A stretch of 64,000 nt of DNA from Pleomorphochaeta sp. (GTDB lineage Bacteria > Spirochaetota > Spirochaetia > Sphaerochaetales > Sphaerochaetaceae): positions 1 to 64,000 of the forward strand of contig JAQQAS010000003.1 of assembly GCA_028532815.1 (NCBI GenBank), read 5' to 3'. The notes below the pieces were generated by a model. It made no database searches. It was not told the origin of the DNA and saw nothing but the letters and a program-made list of their open reading frames with translations. The position numbers and the translations under genes are program-made. This document shows, one piece after another, positions 8,683 to 18,292 of the stretch (position 1 is the stretch's first letter; the number at the start of each line of letters is the position of its first letter).

Positions 8683-11600
8683 ATGAAAATATCACACTTT
8701 TCAATAAAACACCCAACAATTATACAAATGATACTCCTAGCTCTAGCAGTATTTGCAATCTATTCCTTCTCTGGAATGCCCCTAGAGTTTATAAGTAATA
8801 TTAACCAACCATCTGCTACAATTGTAACAATATATCCTGGAGCAAGTGCAACAGATGTTGAATCAGATATTACAAAAATATTAGAAGATGATTTTGTAAC
8901 ACTACCAAATTACAAATCAATGGACAGTGAATCTAATAATTCATATTCAATGATTACAGTTAATTTTAATGATGGAATAGACCCTTATGATCAATTAGCT
9001 GAAATAAGATATAGAGTATCTCAATTATTAGACGACTTACCAGATAATATACAAGGAGAACCTAGTGTATTTGTTGGTGGAGCAAATATGCTTCCGGTTA
9101 TAACTTTCACAATACAAGGTGGAGACGATATTGCCCAACTAACTAGTTATGCTAACAATGAATTAAAACCATTAATCAATCACATAGATGGAGTTTCAAC
9201 TGTAAATATATTAAACGGAAAGGAACTAGAGGTAAAGGTTAAGTTAAGACTAGATGATTTAGCTGCAAAGGGAATAAGTGTAGCAACAGTATATAAAGCC
9301 TTAGAAGCTGGTAATGTAAAATTACCAATTGGGGATGGAGAATATCAAGGAAGGACAATAGATATAAGATATGAGGGCAATTACAAAACACTTTCAGATA
9401 TCAAATCCCTTCCAGTTGGAATGTCAAATAATGTAATTATTAGAGTAAAAGATGTAGCAGATGTAAGCTTTTCTTATCCTGATAATGAATATTACGTAGA
9501 TAGCCCTGAAGGTTCACTTTTAGTAGTTCAAATCACAAAAAGAACCGAAGGGAATGTTGTTGATATATCTAATGCATTAAAACAAACATTAGAAGAAGAG
9601 AGTGCTAGAAAAGGAAACGCAGTTACCTTTGATATAATCAGTGATGATAGCAAAACAACAAAAGTTGCAATTCAAACAGTTTTAAATTCTGGTGTTTCAG
9701 GATTAATAATGGCAGTGTTAGTAATACTCCTATTTTTAGGAGATTTACGAGCTACATTAATAATTGGTCTTTCAATACCGATTTCCATACTATTAACACT
9801 AATTGAAATGAGAATTAGTGGAATGAGTATGAACGTTCTTGCAATAGCGGGGTTAGTAGTAGCACTTGGAATGATAGTTGATGGATCTATTGTTATGATA
9901 GAACAAGTTTATAGATACTATCGAGAGAGAAAGAGAAGAAGAGAAGACAATATATTAATTGCTGCAGATGAAGTTGGCCCATCTATATTTGGATCAGTAA
10001 TGACAACAATAGTTGTATATGTGCCAATACTATTACTCAACGGATTAATTGGACAATTACTACACGACATATCTTTAGTATTAATATTTGCCCTATCCTC
10101 ATCATTTTTAGTAGCAGTTACAATTGTTACATTCTTAATGAACAAAATATTAAAACCTGTTGCTAATATACCTAGAAAACGTCTATTCAACAAAATAATG
10201 GACTCCATTGAGAGAGGTTATAAAGTTGCCCTTTCTTGGTGTATCAACACCCATAGGTACGTAATATTATTATCAGTGTTAATATTTGCATTTTCTCTTT
10301 ATATAGTAACAGCCCTAGGCTTTACCTTCCTCCCCTCTGTAGATACAGGAGAATTTGATATCTACATGAAATATCCTCAAGGATACAGTCTAGAAAAAAC
10401 AAGAGAAAAAACTCTTGAAGCTATGGAATTAGTATCAGCTTCAATTCCAGAAGCACAATCAATAGTTATATATTCAGGAGATAACGGAGACTTCTCAGGA
10501 CAACACCCCGCAAACTATGCACATATAAATGTAGTATTATCCGATGTAAGTGAAAGAGATAGGAAGGTTCAAGAAATAATACTTGAAACACAAAAACTAT
10601 TATCAGCAAAAGTAATAGATTGTACAACAACAGTAACAAATGGGGGTATAGACAAATTAATAGGATATGTCTCAGGTGGAGGAGGTTATGGAATAACCTT
10701 AGTAAGTGAAGATTTAGATTTACTATATAGCGAAGCTAAGAGAATTGAAGCTGAAATAGCAAAAAATCCTAGTGTAGTCTCAACCTCATTAAATACAGAT
10801 TTCGATAGCTCAACCTTAATTTTAGATATGAGTCATGATTATTTAAACTCCTTAGGATTAAACAGTTATGAAGCTGGAATAACCTCAATAATATTATTTA
10901 ATGGACTAGATGCTGGAATATACCACTCTAAAGACGGAGAACAATATACTATAAAGTTAGAAAGCAACATGGTAGATGAACCAATTACACCCGATACCAT
11001 TGCAAAAATGCATATTATATCATCTCAAGGACAAGAGATAAGTTTCGCTTCTCTTTCAGATATAGAAATAGAGAAAGCAGTATCTACAATTAACCACAGT
11101 GATAGAGCAAAGCAAATTACAATTAATGCAAAATTAGTTAATGAAGATACAGCTCCAATTACATTCCATGTAAATAGGTATTTAAAAGGACACCCATTAG
11201 CAGAAGGAGTAAGCAGCAAACCTGGTGGAATACTTCAATTAATAAATGAATCATTAACCCCTATGGTAAGTGCTATTCTAATTGCAATTTTCTTAGTATT
11301 TACTGTAATGGTATTTCAATTTGAAAACTTTAGACAACCAATAATTGTTATGGCCACAGTACCTTTCTGTATAATTGGAGTTGTATTAGGTTTATTATCA
11401 TTTGGCTCTACAATGAGTATTGTAAGTGTCTTAGGCCTCTTATCATTAGCTGGGATAGTAGTAAATAACGGTATTATATTAATTGATTATTTCAATCAAA
11501 AAAGAGCACTACAAAAAAATAACAAAGAAAACCTAAGAAAAATTGTTCTACAAGGTTCAGCTTCAAGACTTAGACCAATTCTAATGACAACCCTTTCTAC

Positions 11601-11982
11601 AATGTTTGGAGTATTTCCAATGGCAGTTGCTACAGGAGTTGGTAGTGAATTATACGCACCTCTAGGACAATCAATTGCAGGAGGTCTTATAACCTCAACT
11701 CTAATATCCTTATTCGTTATTCCTATAATTTATTACGTAGTTGAAGAGAAAGTAATTAAGAAAAAAATTAATAAAGGAATTTTATTAGAAGATGGAAGTT
11801 TAGTAGAGATAAACATTGAAGATGAACTTGAGAAAGTAGACAAACAAACACTTATGTCTAGACAAAAATTAAGAGAATTATTGAAAGCCTCTAGAAATCA
11901 ATCAAGATCAATTAAAAACGTTAGCACTAAAATAAATAAGAACAACAAGCAAAGAGATAAAAATAACGAGGGACAAAAATGA
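8683..11982 (+). CDS. RND-family efflux permease (AcrB-like)
   Basis: The 1099-residue inner-membrane proton/substrate antiporter has the standard duplicated layout: TM1 near residues 13-30 with GMPLEFISNI, periplasmic porter domain, TM2-TM6 (from about 335), a second periplasmic domain and TM8-TM12. TM4 reads VVALGMIVDGSIVMIE, so only one of the two Asp residues usual in AcrB proton relays (VDDAIV) is present. TM10 has AGIVVNNGIILIDY. After the last helix (about residue 1020) there is an unusual charged cytoplasmic tail of about 80 residues rich in Lys, Glu and Asn. The stop overlaps the lipoprotein start by 4 bp. Confidence 0.93.
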   Translation: MKISHFSIKHPTIIQMILLALAVFAIYSFSGMPLEFISNINQPSATIVTIYPGASATDVESDITKILEDDFVTLPNYKSMDSESNNSYSMITVNFNDGIDPYDQLAEIRYRVSQLLDDLPDNIQGEPSVFVGGANMLPVITFTIQGGDDIAQLTSYANNELKPLINHIDGVSTVNILNGKELEVKVKLRLDDLAAKGISVATVYKALEAGNVKLPIGDGEYQGRTIDIRYEGNYKTLSDIKSLPVGMSNNVIIRVKDVADVSFSYPDNEYYVDSPEGSLLVVQITKRTEGNVVDISNALKQTLEEESARKGNAVTFDIISDDSKTTKVAIQTVLNSGVSGLIMAVLVILLFLGDLRATLIIGLSIPISILLTLIEMRISGMSMNVLAIAGLVVALGMIVDGSIVMIEQVYRYYRERKRRREDNILIAADEVGPSIFGSVMTTIVVYVPILLLNGLIGQLLHDISLVLIFALSSSFLVAVTIVTFLMNKILKPVANIPRKRLFNKIMDSIERGYKVALSWCINTHRYVILLSVLIFAFSLYIVTALGFTFLPSVDTGEFDIYMKYPQGYSLEKTREKTLEAMELVSASIPEAQSIVIYSGDNGDFSGQHPANYAHINVVLSDVSERDRKVQEIILETQKLLSAKVIDCTTTVTNGGIDKLIGYVSGGGGYGITLVSEDLDLLYSEAKRIEAEIAKNPSVVSTSLNTDFDSSTLILDMSHDYLNSLGLNSYEAGITSIILFNGLDAGIYHSKDGEQYTIKLESNMVDEPITPDTIAKMHIISSQGQEISFASLSDIEIEKAVSTINHSDRAKQITINAKLVNEDTAPITFHVNRYLKGHPLAEGVSSKPGGILQLINESLTPMVSAILIAIFLVFTVMVFQFENFRQPIIVMATVPFCIIGVVLGLLSFGSTMSIVSVLGLLSLAGIVVNNGIILIDYFNQKRALQKNNKENLRKIVLQGSASRLRPILMTTLSTMFGVFPMAVATGVGSELYAPLGQSIAGGLITSTLISLFVIPIIYYVVEEKVIKKKINKGILLEDGSLVEINIEDELEKVDKQTLMSRQKLRELLKASRNQSRSIKNVSTKINKNNKQRDKNNEGQK

Positions 11983-14900
11983 AAAAACAAAAACAAACTA
12001 TTTTATTATTAATAGCAAGCCTATTATTAATTATTTTTAATATTAGTTGTAGCAGTGTATTTACAGCAACAATTAGTGGAACAGTAAAGGCAGAACCTAG
12101 AAATAACAGTAGTGCAGATGAGCAGACAAATCTCTCTGATGCAAATGTTTATGTATTCTTTAATGAAAGTGAATGGACAAGCTATAAAGAACAGTGGGAC
12201 AGTAAAAATGAAGCAACTACTAAAAGCATAATTACAACTATAAAAATGCCAAGTGTAAGTGACACAGTTAGAACAACCACAACTAATACAAATGGCGGCT
12301 TTTCAATTGCAACTATGTGGAATACGCCCTCACCTCTTTTTGGGAAAGATGGAGATGAAAAGAACTTTCATATAGCTGTATATCATAAAGACTATGGAAT
12401 GTTTTTTGATGATACTGAATACTCAGTATTCTCAGACTCATCTCAAAATATAAGTTTTATTTGTGAATATGATGAAAAACAAAAAGTTCAATATTCAATA
12501 ACAATAAACACTTTAGATTATTCAGATAATAACTCTGAAATACCCCTTAGCAGTGTAGATCCCAAAGTTGTTATAAAATACAGTTTGATAAGTGAAGATG
12601 GAGATGTATCTAACATTGGAGAAGAAACACAATCTTTTGAAGATTTACCAACATCTAGTACAACTAACGCAACAACAAATACATATACATTTATTTGTGA
12701 TAAATACTATTGGGATGAAAATGATGAGAAATACACCTCTGAAAAAGTATATCCTGTTGGAACAATATATTTTTATGACAAAGGTGCTGAAGGAGAAGAA
12801 ACTTGGAGAATGTGCGATGAAGAAGGAGCTGACTTATCCTCAACAGGGACAGAGTTCTCTATTACAAGTAAAAGCACAAATCTTAGTAAAGATATATATG
12901 TTGATAAATTGAATAGAGATTATAGGATAAGTTTTGATATAGATTATCCAACAGATGATGATACTAATGATTACAGTGGCACTCCACCTACAATACAAAC
13001 ATTCTCACCTAAAACAATAATAAACGTATATTTTGATGGCTATAACAGTTCTACAGATTCAATAGAAACACCAAACTCGACAATTGAAGAGAATGAATTG
13101 TATAAGACATTTACATATAGTGTTGATGAAGTGCCTGAAGATGGCTATTACACCTTCAATCTAAATAGAATGTTTGATGAAGATGGAAATGAAATATTTG
13201 CAAATGTTACATATCTATTAGAAGACGATGAAAATGATGAAGAATATATCCAGACAAATAGTGATGGCACTATAATTAATGAAGATAATACATTTGATAA
13301 CACTTTAGTTTCATACTCATTAGATAATTACTCAACAACAGTTGATACCTATGTAGATAGAGTTAAACTAAAATATACAATTGAATTTAATTTAGAAGAT
13401 TATGAAGATGGATCAACAATAACTCTACAAAGTGAAGACAGTGCTACTGAGTCAACTTTTAATCCAACAATAAAGCTCTTAATACTCCCTTATGATGGAG
13501 ATAGTACTACATTAAGTTCTTTAGATTTTGAAAGTGCATCATCACAAACCCCGAATGATAAAATAAGTAATAACACATTCTCATTCGATTGGGAAAAATA
13601 TGATAGTGATGGTAATATTCAATACCCCGCTGTTAAATATTTCTTATACGACAATAGTAATCCACTATACTGTCAAGTTGCAAGTGATGATAATGTAGAA
13701 TTCACACATATAAAAGACCTAGATAGTGTTAGAAAAAATGTAGATACTCTAGCCTTCAAAAAAGGCATATTAAATGAGAGTGTAGATGTTGAAATGGAAA
13801 AACTTGAAGAAACATATTACTTAAACTTCTCTCTTAATGACATAGAAGATAACAATAACGAAATTAGTTTTACCACATTTGACCCAAAAGTCAAATTAAA
13901 CATTTACAAAACTAATACTGACAGTGAAAATCTAATTTCAACAAAATATTATAAACAAGCTAACTCAAGTGGAACTTATTCATTTACTTGGCAAAAATAT
14001 GGAGAAGATATTGATTTAGAAGATTTACCAACCACAGTAGACACAGATAAAGTTTATCCAATAGTTAAATACTATTTATTTAACACAGATACTAGCTCAT
14101 ATCAAATGCTACAAGACTCATCAACAACGTCCCCTCAAGTTGTAACTAGCATAGAAGAGGCCCCTTCAACATCTATATTTGTAGAAGGAGAGAGTCAAAA
14201 AGACATAGATGTTTACATAAGAAGTAAGCAAATCAACTTTAACATTAGCTTTGATATTACAAACATTGCAAGTGATGAAGAAATCTCAATAAGAGAAATA
14301 AACCCAATTGTAAAGATCTATTACAATGATGGAGAAAGTGACAAAGTTGACACCTTTAATGACATACCAAGTGATGGAATCTATCAATTAACTGTAGATA
14401 GAACCTCAACAAGTATTGATACAGATATTAGTGTTGATTTAGAAGATAAAAGATCTAAAGTTCGATACAGATTATGTAGCAATGATCCAGATAATAGTGA
14501 TCCAAGTCTTAGATACACAGTTGATGGAGTAGATACAGCACGATATCAAGAAAACTTTTCTTTAACAAAAGCAAATGATAATGAGCTACAACTTTATGTA
14601 AAAGACTATCAATATCCCACTTCAATAAGTTTTGAAGGAAGATTCATCGATAGCGACAATGTTGATGATAATGGGCATGATGTTTTCTTAATTGCTCAAT
14701 ACAATGGAGAATTTGATGAAGAGGACTACATAAAATTATCATCACCTACTCATACTCATTATATGAATAGTACCGATTCCTATAACACTTCAAATATTGA
14801 AAATGGATATTTTTCCACTACATATACTCAATCAAAAATTGCACAAAAGAATGAATATGACAATAGTTCAAAATATTTAGTACAGCAATTTAAAATAGTA

Positions 14901-15032
14901 GTAAATGAAACAAAAAATGAAACAAATGCCACTATCGATAATTCAGATTATATGAGTATAGTAGACATTAAAAACAATGGTACAAGTTCAACTTATGTCT
15001 ATGTAGATACTTCAACTACATATACAAATTAA
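11979..15032 (+). CDS. Large repeat-containing lipoprotein of the RND operon, function unknown
   Basis: The 1017-residue protein is exported and lipidated: signal peptide (1-22) with lipobox FNISC and Cys at about 24. I do not recognise its family. After a carboxypeptidase-regulatory-like first domain (ISGTVKAEP, residues 32-160) there are about five beta-rich repeats of 130-150 residues starting near 171, 315, 465, 612 and 753. Each opens with an aromatic-x-I-x-F strand, has a [FVI]xP.[VI]K[IL].[IY] strand about 25 residues later, a KVYPxVKYYLF-like strand in the middle and a DxYVDxxx ending. A partial sixth copy starts near 881. It is very rich in Asp, Ser and Thr and has few Cys. It is coupled by ATGA overlap to the RND gene and followed by the TolC gene, so it is probably an outer-membrane accessory of the pump or its cargo. 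Confidence 0.85.
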   Translation: MKKQKQTILLLIASLLLIIFNISCSSVFTATISGTVKAEPRNNSSADEQTNLSDANVYVFFNESEWTSYKEQWDSKNEATTKSIITTIKMPSVSDTVRTTTTNTNGGFSIATMWNTPSPLFGKDGDEKNFHIAVYHKDYGMFFDDTEYSVFSDSSQNISFICEYDEKQKVQYSITINTLDYSDNNSEIPLSSVDPKVVIKYSLISEDGDVSNIGEETQSFEDLPTSSTTNATTNTYTFICDKYYWDENDEKYTSEKVYPVGTIYFYDKGAEGEETWRMCDEEGADLSSTGTEFSITSKSTNLSKDIYVDKLNRDYRISFDIDYPTDDDTNDYSGTPPTIQTFSPKTIINVYFDGYNSSTDSIETPNSTIEENELYKTFTYSVDEVPEDGYYTFNLNRMFDEDGNEIFANVTYLLEDDENDEEYIQTNSDGTIINEDNTFDNTLVSYSLDNYSTTVDTYVDRVKLKYTIEFNLEDYEDGSTITLQSEDSATESTFNPTIKLLILPYDGDSTTLSSLDFESASSQTPNDKISNNTFSFDWEKYDSDGNIQYPAVKYFLYDNSNPLYCQVASDDNVEFTHIKDLDSVRKNVDTLAFKKGILNESVDVEMEKLEETYYLNFSLNDIEDNNNEISFTTFDPKVKLNIYKTNTDSENLISTKYYKQANSSGTYSFTWQKYGEDIDLEDLPTTVDTDKVYPIVKYYLFNTDTSSYQMLQDSSTTSPQVVTSIEEAPSTSIFVEGESQKDIDVYIRSKQINFNISFDITNIASDEEISIREINPIVKIYYNDGESDKVDTFNDIPSDGIYQLTVDRTSTSIDTDISVDLEDKRSKVRYRLCSNDPDNSDPSLRYTVDGVDTARYQENFSLTKANDNELQLYVKDYQYPTSISFEGRFIDSDNVDDNGHDVFLIAQYNGEFDEEDYIKLSSPTHTHYMNSTDSYNTSNIENGYFSTTYTQSKIAQKNEYDNSSKYLVQQFKIVVNETKNETNATIDNSDYMSIVDIKNNGTSSTYVYVDTSTTYTN

Positions 15033-15042
15033 GGATTTAGAA

Positions 15043-16440
15043 ATGAAACTAAGAAGAAAATGTTCAATTTCCTTATTACTTTTTATATTAACAATGCCTT
15101 CATTGTTTGCATTTACACACCAACAATTAGCAATGAAGGTAATGTTAAACAACCCTAGTTTATCAAATAGCAGGAAAGATATTGAGTTAGCAATACTTGA
15201 TGTTAAAGATGCAAAAGCAACGCATCAACCTACTATTGAATTTCAATCAACTGGGACATATATGATTAACCCACCAATTGGAAAAATAGTAGTTAATCCT
15301 GAAGATTATATAAGTGGCCAAAGTGGAACGAGTGGAACACTCTCCTCTCTTTCTGCCCTAGGCCTAGATGGACCTATAACAGTATATAAGGGGATGGAAG
15401 ATACATACTATAATTTTGCAATACAACTTACACAACCACTATATACTTGGGGAAAAATTAATACAGCTGTTGATTTGTACAATAAGGTTGTAACAATAAA
15501 GAGTATCCAAAATTCATCATTATATAAAAAATTAGAAAGCGAATTAGAAGCAAGAGAATCTGCCATTTATTATATAAAATTGATGAATCAAAACTTAGAG
15601 GAACAAATTCTATTAGCAAACGAATTAATTGAAATAGTAGAAGATGCAAAAGAAAATCAATTAGTTCTAGAACAAGATGTATTAGAGGCAAAAATACAAG
15701 CTAAACAAATTGAAATTGGAAAGAAAAAACTTCAAAAAGAAGAAAATACACAACTTTCAAAAATAGCTGAGCTTATAAATGATAATTCAATAAATAGTAA
15801 ATCAATTGAATATGAAGTAAATGAGATTGAAATAATAAATATAATGCAAACAGATTTAGATACGTTAATTGAAAAGACCACGTCAATAAACAATGATAAT
15901 ATAAAAATATTATCAATATTAAAAGAAGTAGATGAAGATCAAACAAGCATAGCAAAAGACAGTATATATTGGAAGCCTGATCTAGCACTTCAAATAGATG
16001 CTAGTTATTCAGGATATAGACTTCCCCTTGTTGAAACAGGTTATTACACCCAAGATAGTGCAGGACTTAATATAACAATAGCATTAAAATCAACAATATG
16101 GGATGGAGGCAAAAAACTTAATGATATTGCTAGAAAAAAAATTAATGAATCAAAAGAGGATTTAGATCTCATAGAAGCTAAAAACCAAATAATTCAAACA
16201 TTAAAAGATAATTTATATACAATGGAATTAGCTTCTAGTAAAATAGAATATCAAGAACTAAACTCACAAATAATTGAAAGTAAGATTAACAACTTAACTA
16301 AAGAGTATGAAGAAGGATATACAGATAAAACAGAAGTATTAAAAGCAAAACTTGAACTAAAATCTAGTGAGTTAGAAACTCTACAACAAAAAGCTGAACG
16401 AGCTACAAGCTATTACACAATTAGCTATTTATTAAATTAA
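15043..16440 (+). CDS. TolC-family outer-membrane efflux protein
   Basis: The 465-residue product has a signal peptide ending near PSLFA (about residue 23) and the long amphipathic coiled-coil segments of outer-membrane efflux channels (about 130-240 and 355-440, rich in Lys, Glu, Ile, Leu). Aromatic, Gly-rich strands such as YYNFAIQLTQPLYTWG and LNITIALKSTIWDGGKK match the two beta-strand/helix junctions of OEP repeats. It has RBS AAGGATTTAG and follows the lipoprotein by 10 bp. It closes the operon; a stem-loop terminator follows. It shows that the organism has an outer membrane. Confidence 0.9.
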   Translation: MKLRRKCSISLLLFILTMPSLFAFTHQQLAMKVMLNNPSLSNSRKDIELAILDVKDAKATHQPTIEFQSTGTYMINPPIGKIVVNPEDYISGQSGTSGTLSSLSALGLDGPITVYKGMEDTYYNFAIQLTQPLYTWGKINTAVDLYNKVVTIKSIQNSSLYKKLESELEARESAIYYIKLMNQNLEEQILLANELIEIVEDAKENQLVLEQDVLEAKIQAKQIEIGKKKLQKEENTQLSKIAELINDNSINSKSIEYEVNEIEIINIMQTDLDTLIEKTTSINNDNIKILSILKEVDEDQTSIAKDSIYWKPDLALQIDASYSGYRLPLVETGYYTQDSAGLNITIALKSTIWDGGKKLNDIARKKINESKEDLDLIEAKNQIIQTLKDNLYTMELASSKIEYQELNSQIIESKINNLTKEYEEGYTDKTEVLKAKLELKSSELETLQQKAERATSYYTISYLLN

Positions 16441-16464
16441 TAATATAGGACAAAATACACATTA

Positions 16465-16501
16465 AATGTCACTAGAATTTAAATCTATTGGCATTTTTTT
16501 A
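16465..16501 (+). terminator. Rho-independent terminator of the RND operon
   Basis: AATGTCACTAG (16465-16475) can pair with CTATTGGCATT (16485-16495) with one mismatch and one G-U pair, and the stem runs straight into a T-tract. It ends the operon 25 bp after the TolC stop. Confidence 0.75.
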
Positions 16502-16569
16502 TTTTATTAAATAAATTAAAATGTTATAATCAAAAAGTATTTAATCAAAACATCAAACAAGGTAACAAA

Positions 16570-17268
16570 ATGAAAAAAATTGCAGGAATTATTGGGGGAA
16601 TGGGTCCTCAAGCAACTATAGATTTATTTCAAAAAGTAGTTTCAAACACAGAAGCTTCTTGTGATAATGAACATATTCACATTTTAATAGATAACAACAC
16701 AGATATACCAGATAGAACAAAATCTATTCTAAACCATAGTGATTTACCACTTAAGTATCTAAGTCAATCAGCTAAAAACCTTGAAAAAAGTGGTGCCTCT
16801 TTTTTAGCTATGCCATGCAATACTGCACATTATTTTTACAACAGACTACAAAAAGAAGTAAATATTCCAATAATAAATATGATTGAAGAAACTGCTAAAT
16901 ATTTAAAAGAGAGAAATGAAAAAACTTTTTTACTGTTAGCTACCACAGGAACTATAAAAACAGAAATATACCAAAATATCTTTAACAAATATAATTTAAC
17001 TATAATCAAACCCAAACAAGAATTTCAGGATGAAATAATGAGTGCAATATATGATTATGTTAAAGAAGGAAAACCTTATGATAAGGTAAATAAATTTAAA
17101 GAATATTTGAATCAAGAACTAGTTAATAATATAGACAATATTATATTAGGTTGTACAGAACTTCCTATATTATTTGAAAACAATAAACTAGAATATAAAA
17201 CTGTCGATCCAACATTAGTCTTAGCAAAACAAATAATTATCAATGCGGGATATAATATTAAAAACTAA
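16570..17268 (+). CDS. Aspartate/glutamate racemase family protein
   Basis: The 232-residue product begins KKIAGIIGGMGPQATIDLF, typical of the aspartate racemase (RacX/AspR) branch. The two catalytic Cys are in AMPCNTAHYF (Cys near residue 82) and ILGCTELP (Cys near 197), as expected for PLP-independent racemases. It would interconvert L and D forms of an acidic or other amino acid in the cytoplasm. It is probably monocistronic: a terminator lies upstream and a convergent gene downstream with a 4-bp overlap. A TATAAT sits at 16525-16530 with only a weak -35. The exact amino acid cannot be told. Confidence 0.88.
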   Translation: MKKIAGIIGGMGPQATIDLFQKVVSNTEASCDNEHIHILIDNNTDIPDRTKSILNHSDLPLKYLSQSAKNLEKSGASFLAMPCNTAHYFYNRLQKEVNIPIINMIEETAKYLKERNEKTFLLLATTGTIKTEIYQNIFNKYNLTIIKPKQEFQDEIMSAIYDYVKEGKPYDKVNKFKEYLNQELVNNIDNIILGCTELPILFENNKLEYKTVDPTLVLAKQIIINAGYNIKN

Positions 17269-18218
17269 GGTTGCTTCTTAAAATAACTATCTTTAGCTTT
17301 TATAAGTTCATTGGTTATAAAAGCTTTTGCTTCAATAGTTTTTGATGCAACAGGATTTGTGTTTACAAAACCATGGTATACATTTTCAAAAACCATAAGA
17401 TTATTTTCAATATTTGCTTTTGTTAAGTTATTAAAATAAGTCACAGTTTCATCAAAAAAAGGATCTAACGTGCCTACATATGAACTAGCTGGAGGAAGAT
17501 TTGAATAATCTTCACATCTAGCTGGGGAAGCATAAATTGGAACATTTTCAATGCCATTTAAATAAAGATCCCAAGCAAATCTATTTTGTGGTTCATTCCA
17601 TATAGGTGCATCATTATCCTTCATAGATTGAGTTTGCATTCTATCATCTAACATTGGAGAGATTGGAAATTGATAAGCAATAGAAACTTGATTTAAATCC
17701 CTTGCTAGTAAACAAAGACTAACAACAAGACCACCACCAGCACTCTTACCCATTACAAAAACTTGATCACTTCTAAAACCTAATTTACTGCTATTGTTCT
17801 TCATCCAAAGAAGAGCTTGATAACAATCATCAACAGCAGCGGGGTAAGGAGACTCTAAAGACCTTCTATAATCGGGGGCGACAACAACACAATCTAAAGA
17901 ATTTAATATATGTTTAATCTCCCCATGACTATTCTCAGGATAATTTAAAACAAACCCTCCTCCATGCAAATATAAAATGCCCGGACAATCATGATTATGA
18001 TTTTTTCTATTATAAACACGAACTCTGACTTTATTTCGTTTATTCTTATCTTCAATGAAAAATTGCTTAGAATTAAACTTTTTTAACGGTTTTCCAATTA
18101 ATCTAGAATTAAGCTTATTAATTTGTTTATATCTTTTTATAGTTGGATTTAGGATTACCTTAGCAAGCCTAATTCCAACTCGATATTCTTTATCAATCAT
18201 TTCTTTATCTATTTTCAT
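17265..18218 (-). CDS. Alpha/beta hydrolase fold-3 esterase (hormone-sensitive lipase family)
   Basis: The 317-residue enzyme shows the HSL signature ILYLHGGGFVLNYPENS (oxyanion HGGG near residue 86) and the nucleophile motif VFMGKSAGGGLVVSL (GxSAG near 159). The acid is in SYVGTLDPFFDET near 250 and the His in VYHGF near 283. It would hydrolyse short-chain carboxylic esters in the cytoplasm; no signal peptide is seen. It overlaps the racemase gene convergently by 4 bp. Substrate unknown. Confidence 0.88.
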   Translation of the reverse strand: MKIDKEMIDKEYRVGIRLAKVILNPTIKRYKQINKLNSRLIGKPLKKFNSKQFFIEDKNKRNKVRVRVYNRKNHNHDCPGILYLHGGGFVLNYPENSHGEIKHILNSLDCVVVAPDYRRSLESPYPAAVDDCYQALLWMKNNSSKLGFRSDQVFVMGKSAGGGLVVSLCLLARDLNQVSIAYQFPISPMLDDRMQTQSMKDNDAPIWNEPQNRFAWDLYLNGIENVPIYASPARCEDYSNLPPASSYVGTLDPFFDETVTYFNNLTKANIENNLMVFENVYHGFVNTNPVASKTIEAKAFITNELIKAKDSYFKKQP

Positions 18219-18292
18219 CTTTAAACCTATAACTTTTTAATATATTTATTATTATAGTAGTAAACTTAAAAAATAAATAAAAGGGTCAAATA

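Noticed and set aside
9918-10208. Antisense frames inside the RND gene and other long genes
   Set aside because: The sense-strand genes have full domain support; these are shadows of strongly biased codon use.
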